From Streptomyces sp. NBC_01669 (GTDB lineage Bacteria; Actinomycetota; Actinomycetes; Streptomycetales; Streptomycetaceae): a DNA stretch of 64,000 bases. Location of the stretch: positions 3,782,001-3,846,000 of the forward strand of contig NZ_JAPEQG010000001.1 in the NCBI RefSeq assembly GCF_026339735.1, in the 5' to 3' direction. This document shows, piece after piece, positions 1-8,373 of this stretch. Both the position numbers and the translations under genes were made by a program. Positions within the stretch are counted from its first letter, which is position 1; each line of letters starts with the position of its first letter. Below the pieces are notes generated by a model that saw only the letters and a program-made list of their open reading frames with translations, was not told where the DNA came from and searched no databases.

Positions 1-293
1 AGGTGACCCCGGTCGGCGAACTGGTCCCCCCGAAGTCCGCACAGACGGGCACCGGGAAGGGCACGGAATCGGCCAACGGCAACAGCGCCTCGGGCGCCTC
101 CGGCTCGGGAAGCGAGGATGCGGGCAAGCACGGTCCGGCCGCCACCGGGGCGGCGGCCACCAAGGGCTCCAGCGGGGTCGGGATCGCACTGGGGATCGTC
201 GGCGGAGTGCTGGTGCTGCTGGCCGGCGGCGTGTTCCTGGTCAACCGGCGCTGGCCGTTGCCGGACCTGGTGCGCCGCCTCCCTCGCCGCTGA
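1..293 (+). CDS. C-terminal end of a cell-surface protein with a membrane anchor (partial; possibly D-Ala-D-Ala carboxypeptidase)
   Basis: Only the last ~97 residues lie in the window; the reading frame enters from the left edge. The visible part has a Gly/Ser/Ala-rich low-complexity linker, one hydrophobic segment of about 20 residues (IALGIVGGVLVLLAGG region) and a short basic tail (RRLPRR). This is the usual end of an exported Streptomyces protein held in the membrane by its C-terminus. From memory, a serine-type D-alanyl-D-alanine carboxypeptidase occupies this place in related genomes, but no catalytic motif is visible, so that is inference. The last 53 bases overlap the 3' end of the convergent BrkB gene. 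Confidence 0.6.
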   Translation, partial: VTPVGELVPPKSAQTGTGKGTESANGNSASGASGSGSEDAGKHGPAATGAAATKGSSGVGIALGIVGGVLVLLAGGVFLVNRRWPLPDLVRRLPRR

Positions 294-1170
294 CGTCCGC
301 GACGCCCGCCCTGATGTCCTTGCTGCTCGGCGTCGCCGTCCAGGCGGCGCAGAACAGCAGCAGCCTCGCCGTGAAGTTGATCCACAGCAGGAGGGCGATC
401 GGCACACCGAAGGCGCCGTACATGCTCTTCGACGCGACACCCTTCATATAGCTGCCGAGCAGCAGCTTGAGGAGTTCGAAGCCGATCGCGCCGATCACCG
501 CCGCTGTGAGCAGCCTGCGCCGCGGTGGCTTCACGCCCGGCAGCAGTGTCAGCAGATAGAGCAGCAGCAGGAAATCGGCCACAGCCGCCACGAGCAGGGC
601 CACGGTCTGCAGCAGCGCTCCGCCCGCGCCATGGTCGGGGATGCCCAGGAGGCCGGCGGTCCAGCCGACCGCGGTGGAGCCCGCCGTGGAAGCGGCAAGG
701 GTGACAAGCGCGGCTCCGCCGAGGCCGATCAGCAGTCCGGCGTCCTTGAGCTTACGGACGACCGGATTGCCCTCGTCCACATCGTCCTTCTCCCAGACCG
801 CGCGCAGACAGCCCCGCATCGCGCCGATCCAGCCGACGCCGGTGAAGAGCAGCAGCGCACCGGCGACCAGCCCGACCGTGCCCGCATTGGCCACCAGATT
901 GCTGATGCCCAGCTGGTCGGAGATGCCCGGCACCTGGTCGGCGATCGACCTCTCGATCTTGTGCAGCTGCTCGTCGGAGAGCAGCGCGGCGCCGATCGCC
1001 GCGCCGACCGCGATCAGCGGGAAGAGCGCCAGGAAGCTGATGAAGGTGATCGCGGCGGCGAGCCTGGTCCAGTGGACCAGGTCCAGCCGTTCGTACGAGC
1101 GCCAGGCGTGCGTCAACATCAGCCGGGCGACGAGTGGCCCGATGACGGGAAGATTCTTCAGCCAGTCCAT
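241..1170 (-). CDS. YihY/BrkB family inner-membrane protein
   Basis: A 309-residue integral membrane protein. About six hydrophobic segments are visible (ITFISFLALFPLIAVGAA, VGLVAGALLLFTGVGW, LLIGLGGAALVTLAAS, VALLVAAVADFLLLLYLL, AAVIGAIGFELLKLLLG and VPIALLLWINFTARLLLF regions), with the family's typical 'YGAFG-PIALLLWI' stretch near the C-terminus. The family was once called 'ribonuclease BN' in error; its transport role is not settled. I chose ATG 1170 because GGAGGG lies about 12 bases upstream; the frame stays open further upstream but shows no better start. The tail is rich in Gly/Pro/Ala and overlaps the 3' end of the convergent gene by 53 bases. Confidence 0.9.
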   Translation of the reverse strand: MDWLKNLPVIGPLVARLMLTHAWRSYERLDLVHWTRLAAAITFISFLALFPLIAVGAAIGAALLSDEQLHKIERSIADQVPGISDQLGISNLVANAGTVGLVAGALLLFTGVGWIGAMRGCLRAVWEKDDVDEGNPVVRKLKDAGLLIGLGGAALVTLAASTAGSTAVGWTAGLLGIPDHGAGGALLQTVALLVAAVADFLLLLYLLTLLPGVKPPRRRLLTAAVIGAIGFELLKLLLGSYMKGVASKSMYGAFGVPIALLLWINFTARLLLFCAAWTATPSSKDIRAGVADVSGEGGGAPGPATASAG

Positions 1171-1355
1171 GACGTGCGCGTACCCTCCTGGGCGCGGAAA
1201 ACCGGTGTACGGGCCCGGGCGCGCTGGCGCCGGGGTGGTGTCGGGCCGAGCCCGTGGGCGACACGGCCGGACGGACCAACTGCACCACAGAGCCGCGGGC
1301 GTCGACGGCGACCAACACCCGGTACGGCCGAGGCGGAACCCGGCAGGCGGGACCC

Positions 1356-1541
1356 TCACAGGTCGGCGACCGCCAGTCCGTACGGGGCCATCCGCACCAG
1401 CCCGATGACGGCGAACGCCCGGTCTCCCGGCACCACGTCCTCGGGGGTGCCGGGCGTGCCGTGGCCGGCGAACACCGCGTACCGCAGCACCGCCAGGACG
1501 GGCGGCGTCATCGGCGGCGGACGCCGGGGCAGCGGGCTCCC
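1356..1541 (-). pseudogene. C-terminal remnant of a UbiA-type decaprenyl-phosphate phosphoribosyltransferase
   Basis: The last ~50 codons before the stop at 1356 read as a clean protein piece (VLAVLRYAVFAGHG, then TPGTPEDVVPGDRAF, then a hydrophobic end). This matches, as I recall it, the C-terminus of Mycobacterium Rv3806c/UbiA (ILRYAV..G..G.PED....DR). Upstream in the same frame the sequence becomes Pro/Arg-rich and no start with a Shine-Dalgarno sequence is present. UbiA makes decaprenyl-phosphoryl-ribose 5-phosphate, the pathway that feeds DprE1/DprE2; homologues of both follow directly downstream on the other strand. I infer a decayed gene. Alternatively, it is a short protein of ~50 residues starting at 1511, which has no visible ribosome binding site. 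Confidence 0.55.
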
Positions 1542-1611
1542 GTCGGCCGTGCCGCCGCTCTCCGGCGGCACACCCGGAGGCAAGGGCCACGGCCCCGGCT
1601 GCCGGTCGGTC

Positions 1612-1752
1612 CTAAGCCCCGCGGCCGGCCGGAGGGCGCTGTGCGCCGGCCGGGGAGAGCGCGCGGGCGGCGGTGACCACGCGGGGATCCGTACCGCAGT
1701 CGCACAGCGGGGCGAGTACCCATCGGTCGGCGAAGAGCCTCGCATCGCGCAT
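1612..1752 (-). CDS. possible small protein, 46 residues, unknown
   Basis: An ATG at 1752 is preceded by GGAAGGGGGG six bases away, a strong Shine-Dalgarno sequence, and opens a 46-codon frame ending at TAG 1612. The product begins MRDARLFADRWVLAPLC and contains DCGTDPRVVTAARAL; the end is Pro/Ala/Gly-rich. I do not recognise it. It lies between the UbiA remnant and the DprE1-like gene, so it could be a translated leftover of a degraded gene rather than a functional small protein. The strong ribosome binding site is the only solid evidence. Confidence 0.3.
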   Translation of the reverse strand: MRDARLFADRWVLAPLCDCGTDPRVVTAARALSPAGAQRPPAGRGA

Positions 1753-1908
1753 CCGGCACCCCCCTTCCGGGTCTTCCCGAAGCGAACTCTTCTGGTCAGC
1801 AAAGGAAGTTGCGCGTCATTGACGAGCGAAACTCCTTCAATCACCCGTTTCGGTGAGCTATGTAACAAATCCCTCAAAGGTGTTTTCTCGGGCGATACGG
1901 TCACCACC

Positions 1909-3258
1909 ATGTCTGTCGACACCGTCTCCCTGACCGGCTGGGGCCGTACCGCTCCGACGACCGCCCTGCGGTTCCGTCCCCGTACGTACGAGGAGGCGGC
2001 GGTCGCGGTGCGCGGCTGCGGACCCCGCGGTTCCATCGCACGCGGTCTGGGCCGGGCCTACGGCGACGCGGCACAGAACGCGGGCGGCTCCGTCCTCGAC
2101 ATGACCGCGCTGAACCGGATCCGCACCATCGACGCCGCCACCGGTCTGGTGGTGTGCGACGCGGGCGTGAGCCTGCACCGGCTGATGGAGGTACTGCTGC
2201 CGCTCGGCTGGTTCGTGCCGGTGACTCCCGGGACCCGTTACGTCACCGTGGGCGGAGCGATCGGCGCCGACATCCACGGCAGGAACCATCACATCTCCGG
2301 CTCCTTCTCCCGCCACGTGCAGGACATGGAGCTGCTGACCGCCGACGGCGGGATCCGTACGGTCCGGCCCGGCACCGCTCTCTTCGACGCGACCGCGGGC
2401 GGCATGGGACTGACCGGGGTGATCCTCTCGGCCACGCTCCGGTTCCAGCCCGTCGCGACATCACTGATGTCGGTCACCACCGAACGGGCTGTCGATCTGG
2501 ACGACTTGATGGCCCGGCTCACCGCCTCCGACCACCGCTACCACTACTCAGCCGCCTGGATCGACCTCCTCGCACGGGGCAGGGCGACCGGGCGGTCCGT
2601 ACTCACCCGAGGGGAGCACGCGCCCCTGCATGTGCTCCCGGCGCGCGCCCGGCGCACACCGCTCGCGTTCCGCCCGGGACAGCTGCCCGTCGCGCCCGCG
2701 CTCGTACCGCACGGACTGCTCGGCCGTACCTCTGTCGCCCTGTTCAACGAGCTCTGGTACCGCAGGGCCCCCACGTACCGCATCGGCGAACTCCAGAAGC
2801 TGTCCACGTTCTTCCACCCGCTGGACGGCGTGCCGCACTGGAACCGGGTGTACGGCCGCCGCGGCTTCGTGCCGTACCAGTTCGTCGTCGGATTCGGGCA
2901 GGAGGAGGCACTGCGCCGGATCGTGCGCCGGATCTCGCGACGGCGCTGCCCGTCGTTCCTGGCCGTACTCAAACGGTTCGGGAACGGCGATCCGGGCTGG
3001 CTTTCGTTCCCGATGCCCGGCTGGACGCTCGCCCTCGATCTGCCCGCCACGCTGCCGGACCTGGCCCGCTTCCTCGACGAGCTGGACGAGGAGGTCGCGA
3101 CGGCCGGCGGCCGCGTCTACCTGGCGAAGGATTCCCGGCTGCGGCCCGAGACGCTGGCCGCGATGTATCCGCGGCTGCCCGAATTCCGGGCGCTGCGCGC
3201 CGAACTGGACCCGGACGGGGCGTTCCGTTCGGACCTCTCCCGCCGCCTCGGCCTCTGA
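1909..3258 (+). CDS. DprE1-like FAD-dependent oxidoreductase
   Basis: A 449-residue protein of the DprE1 (decaprenylphosphoryl-D-ribose 2'-oxidase) type. The FAD-binding N-terminus has GLGRAYGDAAQN, then VTPGTRYVTVGGAIGADIHG-RNHH (the His that carries FAD in this family), a hydrophobic substrate domain, and a C-terminus with FPMPGW and LAKDSRL. The Lys of AKDSR (about 407) matches the catalytic Lys418 of M. tuberculosis DprE1. The residue at the position of Cys387, the target of benzothiazinones, is Ala (about 375). ATG 1909 is chosen by family length; the frame is open far upstream but meaningless. The DprE2-like gene follows 55 bases downstream, so the two probably act in sequence to epimerise a polyprenyl-phosphoryl sugar. 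Confidence 0.88.
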   Translation: MSVDTVSLTGWGRTAPTTALRFRPRTYEEAAVAVRGCGPRGSIARGLGRAYGDAAQNAGGSVLDMTALNRIRTIDAATGLVVCDAGVSLHRLMEVLLPLGWFVPVTPGTRYVTVGGAIGADIHGRNHHISGSFSRHVQDMELLTADGGIRTVRPGTALFDATAGGMGLTGVILSATLRFQPVATSLMSVTTERAVDLDDLMARLTASDHRYHYSAAWIDLLARGRATGRSVLTRGEHAPLHVLPARARRTPLAFRPGQLPVAPALVPHGLLGRTSVALFNELWYRRAPTYRIGELQKLSTFFHPLDGVPHWNRVYGRRGFVPYQFVVGFGQEEALRRIVRRISRRRCPSFLAVLKRFGNGDPGWLSFPMPGWTLALDLPATLPDLARFLDELDEEVATAGGRVYLAKDSRLRPETLAAMYPRLPEFRALRAELDPDGAFRSDLSRRLGL

Positions 3259-3313
3259 GCCCACGCACTGCCCGCTCCCTCCTCCCCCGCCGCCCCCCGC
3301 TAGGAGTGTTTTC

Positions 3314-4069
3314 GTGAAGGACGCCTTCGGTGCCCCGCAGTCCCTGCTCGTCCTCGGTGGGACGTCGGCGATCGGGCTCGCCACCGCGCGCCGGCTGATC
3401 GCCCGCCGCACCCGCACGGTCTGGCTGGCCGGACGCCCCTCCCCCGCCCTGGAATCGGCCGCGGCCGAACTGCGGGAACTGGGTGCGTACGTCCGTACCG
3501 TCGCCTTCGACGCTCTCGACTCCGAGTCCCACGAGACCGCTCTCGGCAAGATCTTCACCGAGGGCGACATCGACATGGTGCTGCTCGCGTTCGGCATCCT
3601 CGGGGACCAGGGACGCGACGAGGAGGAACCGCTCTCAGCGGTCCGGGTCGCCCAGACCAACTACACCGGCGCCGTCTCCGCCGGACTGGTGTGCGCCGGC
3701 GCACTCCAGGCGCAGGGGCACGGATCGCTGGTGGTGCTGTCCTCGGTGGCGGGTGAGCGTGCCCGGCGCGCCAACTTCATCTACGGGTCGAGCAAGGCGG
3801 GCCTGGACGCGTTCGCCCAGGGGCTGGGAGACGCGCTGCACGGCACGGGGGTGCATGTGATGGTCGTACGCCCCGGCTTCGTACGGTCGAAGATGACGGC
3901 GGGGATGCCGGAGGCACCGCTCGCGACAACCCCGGACGCGGTCGCGGAGGCGATCGTGACGGGACTGCGGCGGCACTCGGAGACGGTGTGGGTGCCGGGG
4001 GCACTGCGGGTGGTGATGTCGGCGCTGCGGCACGTGCCGCGGCCGCTCTTCCGGCGTCTGCCGGTCTGA
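3314..4069 (+). CDS. DprE2-like short-chain dehydrogenase/reductase
   Basis: A 251-residue classical SDR. The Rossmann nucleotide-binding motif is at the N-terminus (VLGGTSAIGLATARRL), an acidic residue follows strand 3 (AFDALD), the Ser is in VVLSSVAGERARR and the catalytic Tyr-Lys pair in IYGSSKAG. The start is GTG 3314 with AGGAG about nine bases upstream. In mycobacteria DprE2 reduces the 2-keto intermediate made by DprE1 to decaprenylphosphoryl-arabinose. Adjacency to the DprE1-like gene, on the same strand with a short gap, supports the same two-step role here, but the true lipid and sugar are unknown. The C-terminal basic stretch (RHVPRPLFRRLPV) could contact the membrane. Confidence 0.87.
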   Translation: MKDAFGAPQSLLVLGGTSAIGLATARRLIARRTRTVWLAGRPSPALESAAAELRELGAYVRTVAFDALDSESHETALGKIFTEGDIDMVLLAFGILGDQGRDEEEPLSAVRVAQTNYTGAVSAGLVCAGALQAQGHGSLVVLSSVAGERARRANFIYGSSKAGLDAFAQGLGDALHGTGVHVMVVRPGFVRSKMTAGMPEAPLATTPDAVAEAIVTGLRRHSETVWVPGALRVVMSALRHVPRPLFRRLPV

Positions 4070-4089
4070 GCGCACCGCTTACGGAAGCC

Positions 4090-4680
4090 TCAGGGCCGCA
4101 GGGACGGCTCGTCCACGGAGCTGCCGCCCTGCGCGGGCACGGCGGGCGCGCCGCCCTCGGCCCCGAACGGGAACTCGTTGATCTTGCGCCAGACGGCGTC
4201 CGGGCCCTGTTCGTACAGCGCAAAGGAACCGCAGGTCCAGGACGCCTCGTAGTCGGCGAGCTCCTCGTACGCCCGGTCCATCGCCTGCTCCGGGATGTCG
4301 TGCGCCACGGTCACATGCGGGTGGTACGGGAACTGCAGCTCGCGGTTGAGCGGGCCGGACGCGTCCCGCACCCGCTTCTGCAGCCAGGAGCAGGCAGACG
4401 CGCCCTCGACGACCTGGACGAAGACGACCGGCGACAGGGGGCGGAAGGTCCCCGTGCCGGACAGCCGCATCGGGAAGGGACGGCCGCCTGTCGCGATCCC
4501 CGCGAGATGCCGCTCGATCGCGGGCAGGTCGGCCGCCTCCGCCTCGGTCGGCGGGAGAAGCGTGACGTGGGTGGGAATGCCGAATGCGGCAGGATCCCCG
4601 AAGCTCGCGCGCCGCTCCTGGAGCAGGCTGCCGTAGGGCTCCGGGACCGCGATCGAAACGCCGAGCGTGACGGTCCCCAC
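4090..4680 (-). CDS. 2'-5' RNA ligase family protein (2H phosphoesterase)
   Basis: A 196-residue protein with the two His-x-Thr motifs that define the 2H phosphoesterase superfamily, HVTLLPP and HVTVAHD, about 75 residues apart. Members hydrolyse or ligate 2',5' or cyclic phosphodiester bonds in RNA or nucleotides; the substrate cannot be read from the sequence. GTG 4680 is chosen because GAGGAG lies just upstream; a longer ATG start exists but has no ribosome binding site. The gene is convergent with the DprE2-like gene (20-base gap) and has trpS behind it on the same strand. Confidence 0.85.
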   Translation of the reverse strand: MGTVTLGVSIAVPEPYGSLLQERRASFGDPAAFGIPTHVTLLPPTEAEAADLPAIERHLAGIATGGRPFPMRLSGTGTFRPLSPVVFVQVVEGASACSWLQKRVRDASGPLNRELQFPYHPHVTVAHDIPEQAMDRAYEELADYEASWTCGSFALYEQGPDAVWRKINEFPFGAEGGAPAVPAQGGSSVDEPSLRP

Positions 4681-4821
4681 GTCGTTCTCCTCACTCTTCG
4701 AAGTCGGTGACCGGCGTGCCGTCGTCACCGCGGTCGATGGCTGGATTCAGACCATCACCGGGGTTGGTCTCCCACCGCCAGTGTGCAGCCTGGAGCGGTC
4801 ATCTCGCCAGGGTCCTTGGAC

Positions 4822-5835
4822 TCAGTGCTTCGCAGGCAGAAAGCCCATCCGGTCGTACGTCCGGGCCAGGGTCTCGGCGGCCACCGCCCGGGCCTTCTCC
4901 GCGCCCTTGGCCAGGATCGAGTCCAGTGTCTCCGGGTCGTCGAGATATTCCTCGGTACGGGTCCGGAACGGTGTGACGAACTCGACCATGACCTCTGCGA
5001 GGTCGGTCTTCAACGCACCGTAGCCCTTGCCCTCGTACTTCTGCTCCAGATCCGCGACACCCACGCCGGTGAGGGTGGAGTAGATGGTCAGGAGGTTGCT
5101 GACTCCTGGCTTGTTCTCGACGTCGTACCGGATGACCGTGTCGGTGTCGGTGACCGCACTCTTGACCTTCTTGGCCGTGGTCTTCGGCTCGTCGAGCAGG
5201 TTGATCAGGCCCTTCGGCGTGGACGCCGACTTGCTCATCTTGATCGACGGGTCCTGCAGGTCGTAGATCTTCGCCGTCTCCTTGAGGATGTACGGCGCCG
5301 GAATGGTGAACGTGTCACCGAACCGGCCGTTGAAACGCTCGGCGAGGTCGCGGGTGAGCTCGATGTGCTGGCGCTGGTCCTCGCCGACCGGCACCTGGTG
5401 GGCCTGGTAGAGCAGGATGTCCGCGACCTGGAGGACCGGGTACGTGAAGAGGCCGACGGTCGCCCGGTCGGCGCCCTGCTTGGCGGACTTGTCCTTGAAC
5501 TGCGTCATCCGGGAGGCCTCGCCGAAACCGGTGAGGCAGTTCATCACCCAGCCGAGCTGGGCGTGCTCCGGGACATGGCTCTGGACGAAGAGCGTGCAGC
5601 GCTCGGGGTCGAGACCGGCGGCCAGCAGCTGGGCGGCGGCGAGCCGGGTGTTCGCACGCAGCTCCGCGGGATCCTGCGGAACGGTGATCGCATGCAGGTC
5701 CACAACCATGTAGAAGGCGTCGTGGGACTCCTGCAGCGCCACCCACTGGCGGACTGCGCCGAGGTAGTTGCCGAGGTGGAACGAGCCTGCGGTGGGCTGG
5801 ATTCCGGAGAGCACGCGGGGGCGTTCAGAGGCCAT
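4822..5835 (-). CDS. trpS: tryptophanyl-tRNA synthetase
   Basis: A 337-residue class I aminoacyl-tRNA synthetase of normal bacterial length. It charges tRNA-Trp in the cytoplasm. The HIGH-type motif is HLGN at residues 20-23 (within AGSFHLGNYLGAV), and the KMSKS motif is at 199-203. The specificity region GEDQRQHIELTRD is intact. I chose ATG 5835 (MASERP) by similarity to the family start as I remember it; an ATG nine bases upstream (5844) is in frame and also possible. The gene is divergent from the sigma-factor gene, with only about 46 bases between the starts. Confidence 0.96.
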   Translation of the reverse strand: MASERPRVLSGIQPTAGSFHLGNYLGAVRQWVALQESHDAFYMVVDLHAITVPQDPAELRANTRLAAAQLLAAGLDPERCTLFVQSHVPEHAQLGWVMNCLTGFGEASRMTQFKDKSAKQGADRATVGLFTYPVLQVADILLYQAHQVPVGEDQRQHIELTRDLAERFNGRFGDTFTIPAPYILKETAKIYDLQDPSIKMSKSASTPKGLINLLDEPKTTAKKVKSAVTDTDTVIRYDVENKPGVSNLLTIYSTLTGVGVADLEQKYEGKGYGALKTDLAEVMVEFVTPFRTRTEEYLDDPETLDSILAKGAEKARAVAAETLARTYDRMGFLPAKH

Positions 5836-5881
5836 AGAACTCATTGTCTCAGGTACGGAACCGATCTCCGGCAGCCGGTGT

Positions 5882-6619
5882 ATGAAAGGTGTGAGGACGC
5901 AGGAGGGGGCCCTGCAGAGGGGCCGGGAGGGGGGCCGCGCCGTCGAGGACAGGGGTGCGGACCGCGCTCCCGGGCGTGCCGGAGGGCAGGCCGAGGGGCG
6001 GACCGAACAGCGGACCGGGACCCGTGCCGAGGCGCCGGAAGGGGCGCCGGCAGAGGGCGAGGCCGCGGTGATCGCTCGTGTGCGCGCCGGAGAGGCGGAG
6101 GCATACGCGCAGCTGGTGCGCGCCCACACGGGCGTCGCGCTGCGGGCCGCGGTCGCCTTCGGGGCGGGGGCCGAGGCGGAGGATGTGGTGCAGTCCGCGT
6201 TCTTCAAGGCGTATCAGTCGCTCGGGCGATTCCGGGAAGGCGCGGCGTTCCGTCCGTGGCTGCTGCGGATCGTCGTGAATGAGACGAGGAACTCACTCCG
6301 GTCGGCGGGCCGGGCGCGGGCCGTGGCCGGGCGCGAGGCGGTGCTGCGGGGAGCCGAGCCGGTGATACCGGAGTCGGCGGATCCGGCGGTGGCGGCGCTC
6401 GCGGAGGAGCGGCGGACGCTGCTGACAGCCGCGCTCGACGAGCTGAGCGAGGAGCATCGGCAGGTGGTCACCTACCGATACCTGCTGGAGATGGACGAGG
6501 CGGAGACGGCGCGGACGCTGGGCTGGCCGCGGGGGACGGTGAAGTCCCGGCTGAACCGTGCGCTGAAGAAGCTGGAGAAGAAGCTCGGGACCGGGGTGGG
6601 AGGGGGTGACATGGGATGA
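5882..6619 (+). CDS. ECF-family RNA polymerase sigma factor
   Basis: About 245 residues. After a basic, low-complexity N-terminal stretch of some 55 residues comes a region 2 domain (EAYAQLVRAHTG to FRPWLLRIVVNETRNSLRS) with the DVVQSAFFKAYQSLGRF core, then a region 4 domain (LSEEHRQVVTYRYLLEMDEAETARTLGWPRGTVKSRLNRAL) with a helix-turn-helix. It should direct RNA polymerase to a small set of stress promoters. The start is uncertain (ATG 5882 or GTG 5891). The stop overlaps the next start as ATGA, so it is translationally coupled to the membrane protein that follows, the usual arrangement for a sigma factor and its membrane regulator. Confidence 0.9.
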   Translation: MKGVRTQEGALQRGREGGRAVEDRGADRAPGRAGGQAEGRTEQRTGTRAEAPEGAPAEGEAAVIARVRAGEAEAYAQLVRAHTGVALRAAVAFGAGAEAEDVVQSAFFKAYQSLGRFREGAAFRPWLLRIVVNETRNSLRSAGRARAVAGREAVLRGAEPVIPESADPAVAALAEERRTLLTAALDELSEEHRQVVTYRYLLEMDEAETARTLGWPRGTVKSRLNRALKKLEKKLGTGVGGGDMG

Positions 6620-7437
6620 CGGGTGTGAATGATCCGGACCGGGCGCGCCTGCGGGCGGAGCTGCTGGCGCTGGGGCGCGGGATGGAGGTCCCGGAGCCGG
6701 AGGACGGCGGGCTGACGATGGCCGAGCGGGTGCTGGCGCAGATCGTCGCCGAAGCGGTCCCGGTGCCCGTGCCGATACCCCCGGGACGGCTGGAGCGGGC
6801 CGGGGCGTGGGCCCGCCGACGGGGCCGTCTGATGGCCGCGGCTCTCTCGGGTCTCCTGATCGTGCTGGTGCTGACGCCTCCGGTGCGGGCGACGGTCGCC
6901 GACTGGTTCGACTTCGGCGGGGTGGACGTGCGGTACGACCCGTCCGCGCCGGTCCCCGCGCGGCCGGGAGCGCCGGTGCCGGGCTGTGGCACCCCGGTGA
7001 CGACGGAGGAGGCGGCGCGGCGGTCGGGCTTCCGGCCGGTCGTGCCCGGGGCGCTCGGTGCGCCGGACGCGGTGTCCGTGTCGGGGCTGCCGGAGGGCCG
7101 GTGGATGGTCACGCTGTGCTGGCAGGAGGAGGGGCGGACGATTCGGCTCGACGAGTTCGCGGCGCCGCTGGATCCGTACTTCACCAAACAGGTGCGGGAA
7201 CAGCCGGAGTGGCTGAAGGTGGCCGACGGCCGCGGCGGCGCGGTGGACGGCCTCTGGTTCGCGAGGCCGCATGTGCTGCGGTTCGGCATGGTCGACGGGG
7301 ACGGCGTGCGGTGGTCACGGTCCCAACGGACTGCTGGACCCACCCTGTTGTGGGTGAAGGACGGGCGGATGACACTGCGGCTGGAGGGCGTGGCATCGCG
7401 GGAGCGGGCCCGTTCGGTCGCCGGTTCCGCGCTCTGA
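6616..7437 (+). CDS. membrane protein coupled to the ECF sigma factor, putative anti-sigma factor
   Basis: A 273-residue protein with a cytoplasmic N-terminus of about 70 residues, one transmembrane segment (MAAALSGLLIVLVL) and an extracytoplasmic C-terminal domain of ~180 residues with two Cys (GCGTPVTTEEAARR and MVTLCWQEEG regions). It overlaps the sigma factor gene by ATGA. The layout fits a one-pass membrane anti-sigma factor, but the HxxxCxxC zinc motif of the ZAS class is absent, so a role in sequestering the sigma factor is inferred from position only. The outer domain may sense an envelope signal. Confidence 0.7.
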   Translation: MTGVNDPDRARLRAELLALGRGMEVPEPEDGGLTMAERVLAQIVAEAVPVPVPIPPGRLERAGAWARRRGRLMAAALSGLLIVLVLTPPVRATVADWFDFGGVDVRYDPSAPVPARPGAPVPGCGTPVTTEEAARRSGFRPVVPGALGAPDAVSVSGLPEGRWMVTLCWQEEGRTIRLDEFAAPLDPYFTKQVREQPEWLKVADGRGGAVDGLWFARPHVLRFGMVDGDGVRWSRSQRTAGPTLLWVKDGRMTLRLEGVASRERARSVAGSAL

Positions 7438-7545
7438 CGGTCCGGAAAACCGGTCGGCCCGGGAGGGGAACCTACGGGGCCCGGGCGGTGTACCAGAGGT
7501 GACACGGTACGGGCGGTCCGTACCGGACAGCGCAAGGGGGACGTC

Positions 7546-8373
7546 ATGCGAAAGCCAGGAGGCCGGCTCGCGGAAGAACAGCCAGGCGTTCGATCCACCC
7601 GGCGGCCGGTGGGCTGCTTCCGATTTCTGCGACGGCTGGCCGTGTCGGCGGCGGCGGTGTGCGGGCTGAGCCTCTGTCTCGCTCCGGGTGCGGTGGCGGG
7701 CGGGCCGACGACGGTGCTGGTCGCCTCACCGGACAGCGGGAAGGCGACCGCGCTCTCCGTCTCGGATCCGAGGTACACCAGGCTGGAGGCGCTGCTGGGC
7801 CCAGCGGGCGAAGGCGACAAGGAGCGGCCCCAGAGCCTGGACGGGGCGGTGGGGACGCGGCAGATCAATGTGACCTGGATGGTCCACGACCTGGAGCCGA
7901 TGCGGACCGACCGGGTCTTCCCGGGAGACGATCCGGACACGGTCTGGATACACACGGCCTCCGAAGTTCCCTATACCTACCGCGGGTACTGGCACCGGGC
8001 GAAGAAGCCGGCGGAGCTGGTCGCGCTGTTCAAGCAGCTCGGGCTGCTGGGGAAGAAGAGCAGCGAGGAGGCGTACGCGGCGCTGTTCCCGCAGCCGTGG
8101 GAGGACAGCGGGCAGTCCGCTCCGCTGGGCCGCGCGGCGGGCCCCGCACCGGCACCGTGGCCCGCCGCCTCCGCGTCCGCTGCCCCGGCGGCGGCCCGGG
8201 CAGTCGGCTCGTCCGACCGCTTCAACGGTGTGTGGTGGGCCGTACCCGGGCTGGTGGCAGGGGCGGCGCTCGCCCTGGCCCTGCGGCCACTGGCGGCCCG
8301 TCGAGGCGGCGGCGGAGGCGGGGGCCGGTACGGCCGGGAGACCGGTCCACGTCAGGAGCTCCTCGACCTCTGA
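7546..8373 (+). CDS. secreted or membrane-anchored protein of unknown function
   Basis: A 275-residue protein. A twin-Arg-containing N-terminus (RFLRRLAVSAAAVCGLSLCLAPGAVA) looks like a signal peptide cut after AVA. The mature domain (about residues 50-185) contains INVTWMVHDLEP and DPDTVWIHTASE. It is followed by an Ala/Pro linker, a C-terminal hydrophobic segment (VWWAVPGLVAGAALALAL) and a Gly/Arg tail, so the protein should face outside and be anchored at its C-terminus. AAGGGGGA sits just before ATG 7546. It lies 108 bases after the sigma/anti-sigma pair and may belong to that group. I do not recognise the domain. Confidence 0.75.
   Translation: MRKPGGRLAEEQPGVRSTRRPVGCFRFLRRLAVSAAAVCGLSLCLAPGAVAGGPTTVLVASPDSGKATALSVSDPRYTRLEALLGPAGEGDKERPQSLDGAVGTRQINVTWMVHDLEPMRTDRVFPGDDPDTVWIHTASEVPYTYRGYWHRAKKPAELVALFKQLGLLGKKSSEEAYAALFPQPWEDSGQSAPLGRAAGPAPAPWPAASASAAPAAARAVGSSDRFNGVWWAVPGLVAGAALALALRPLAARRGGGGGGGRYGRETGPRQELLDL

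Noticed and set aside
118..1908. A very long open frame running into the DprE1-like gene from far upstream
   Set aside because: High GC leaves frames open by chance. The upstream part is Arg/Gln-rich without domains, lies antisense to BrkB, and the DprE1 family begins at about 1909.
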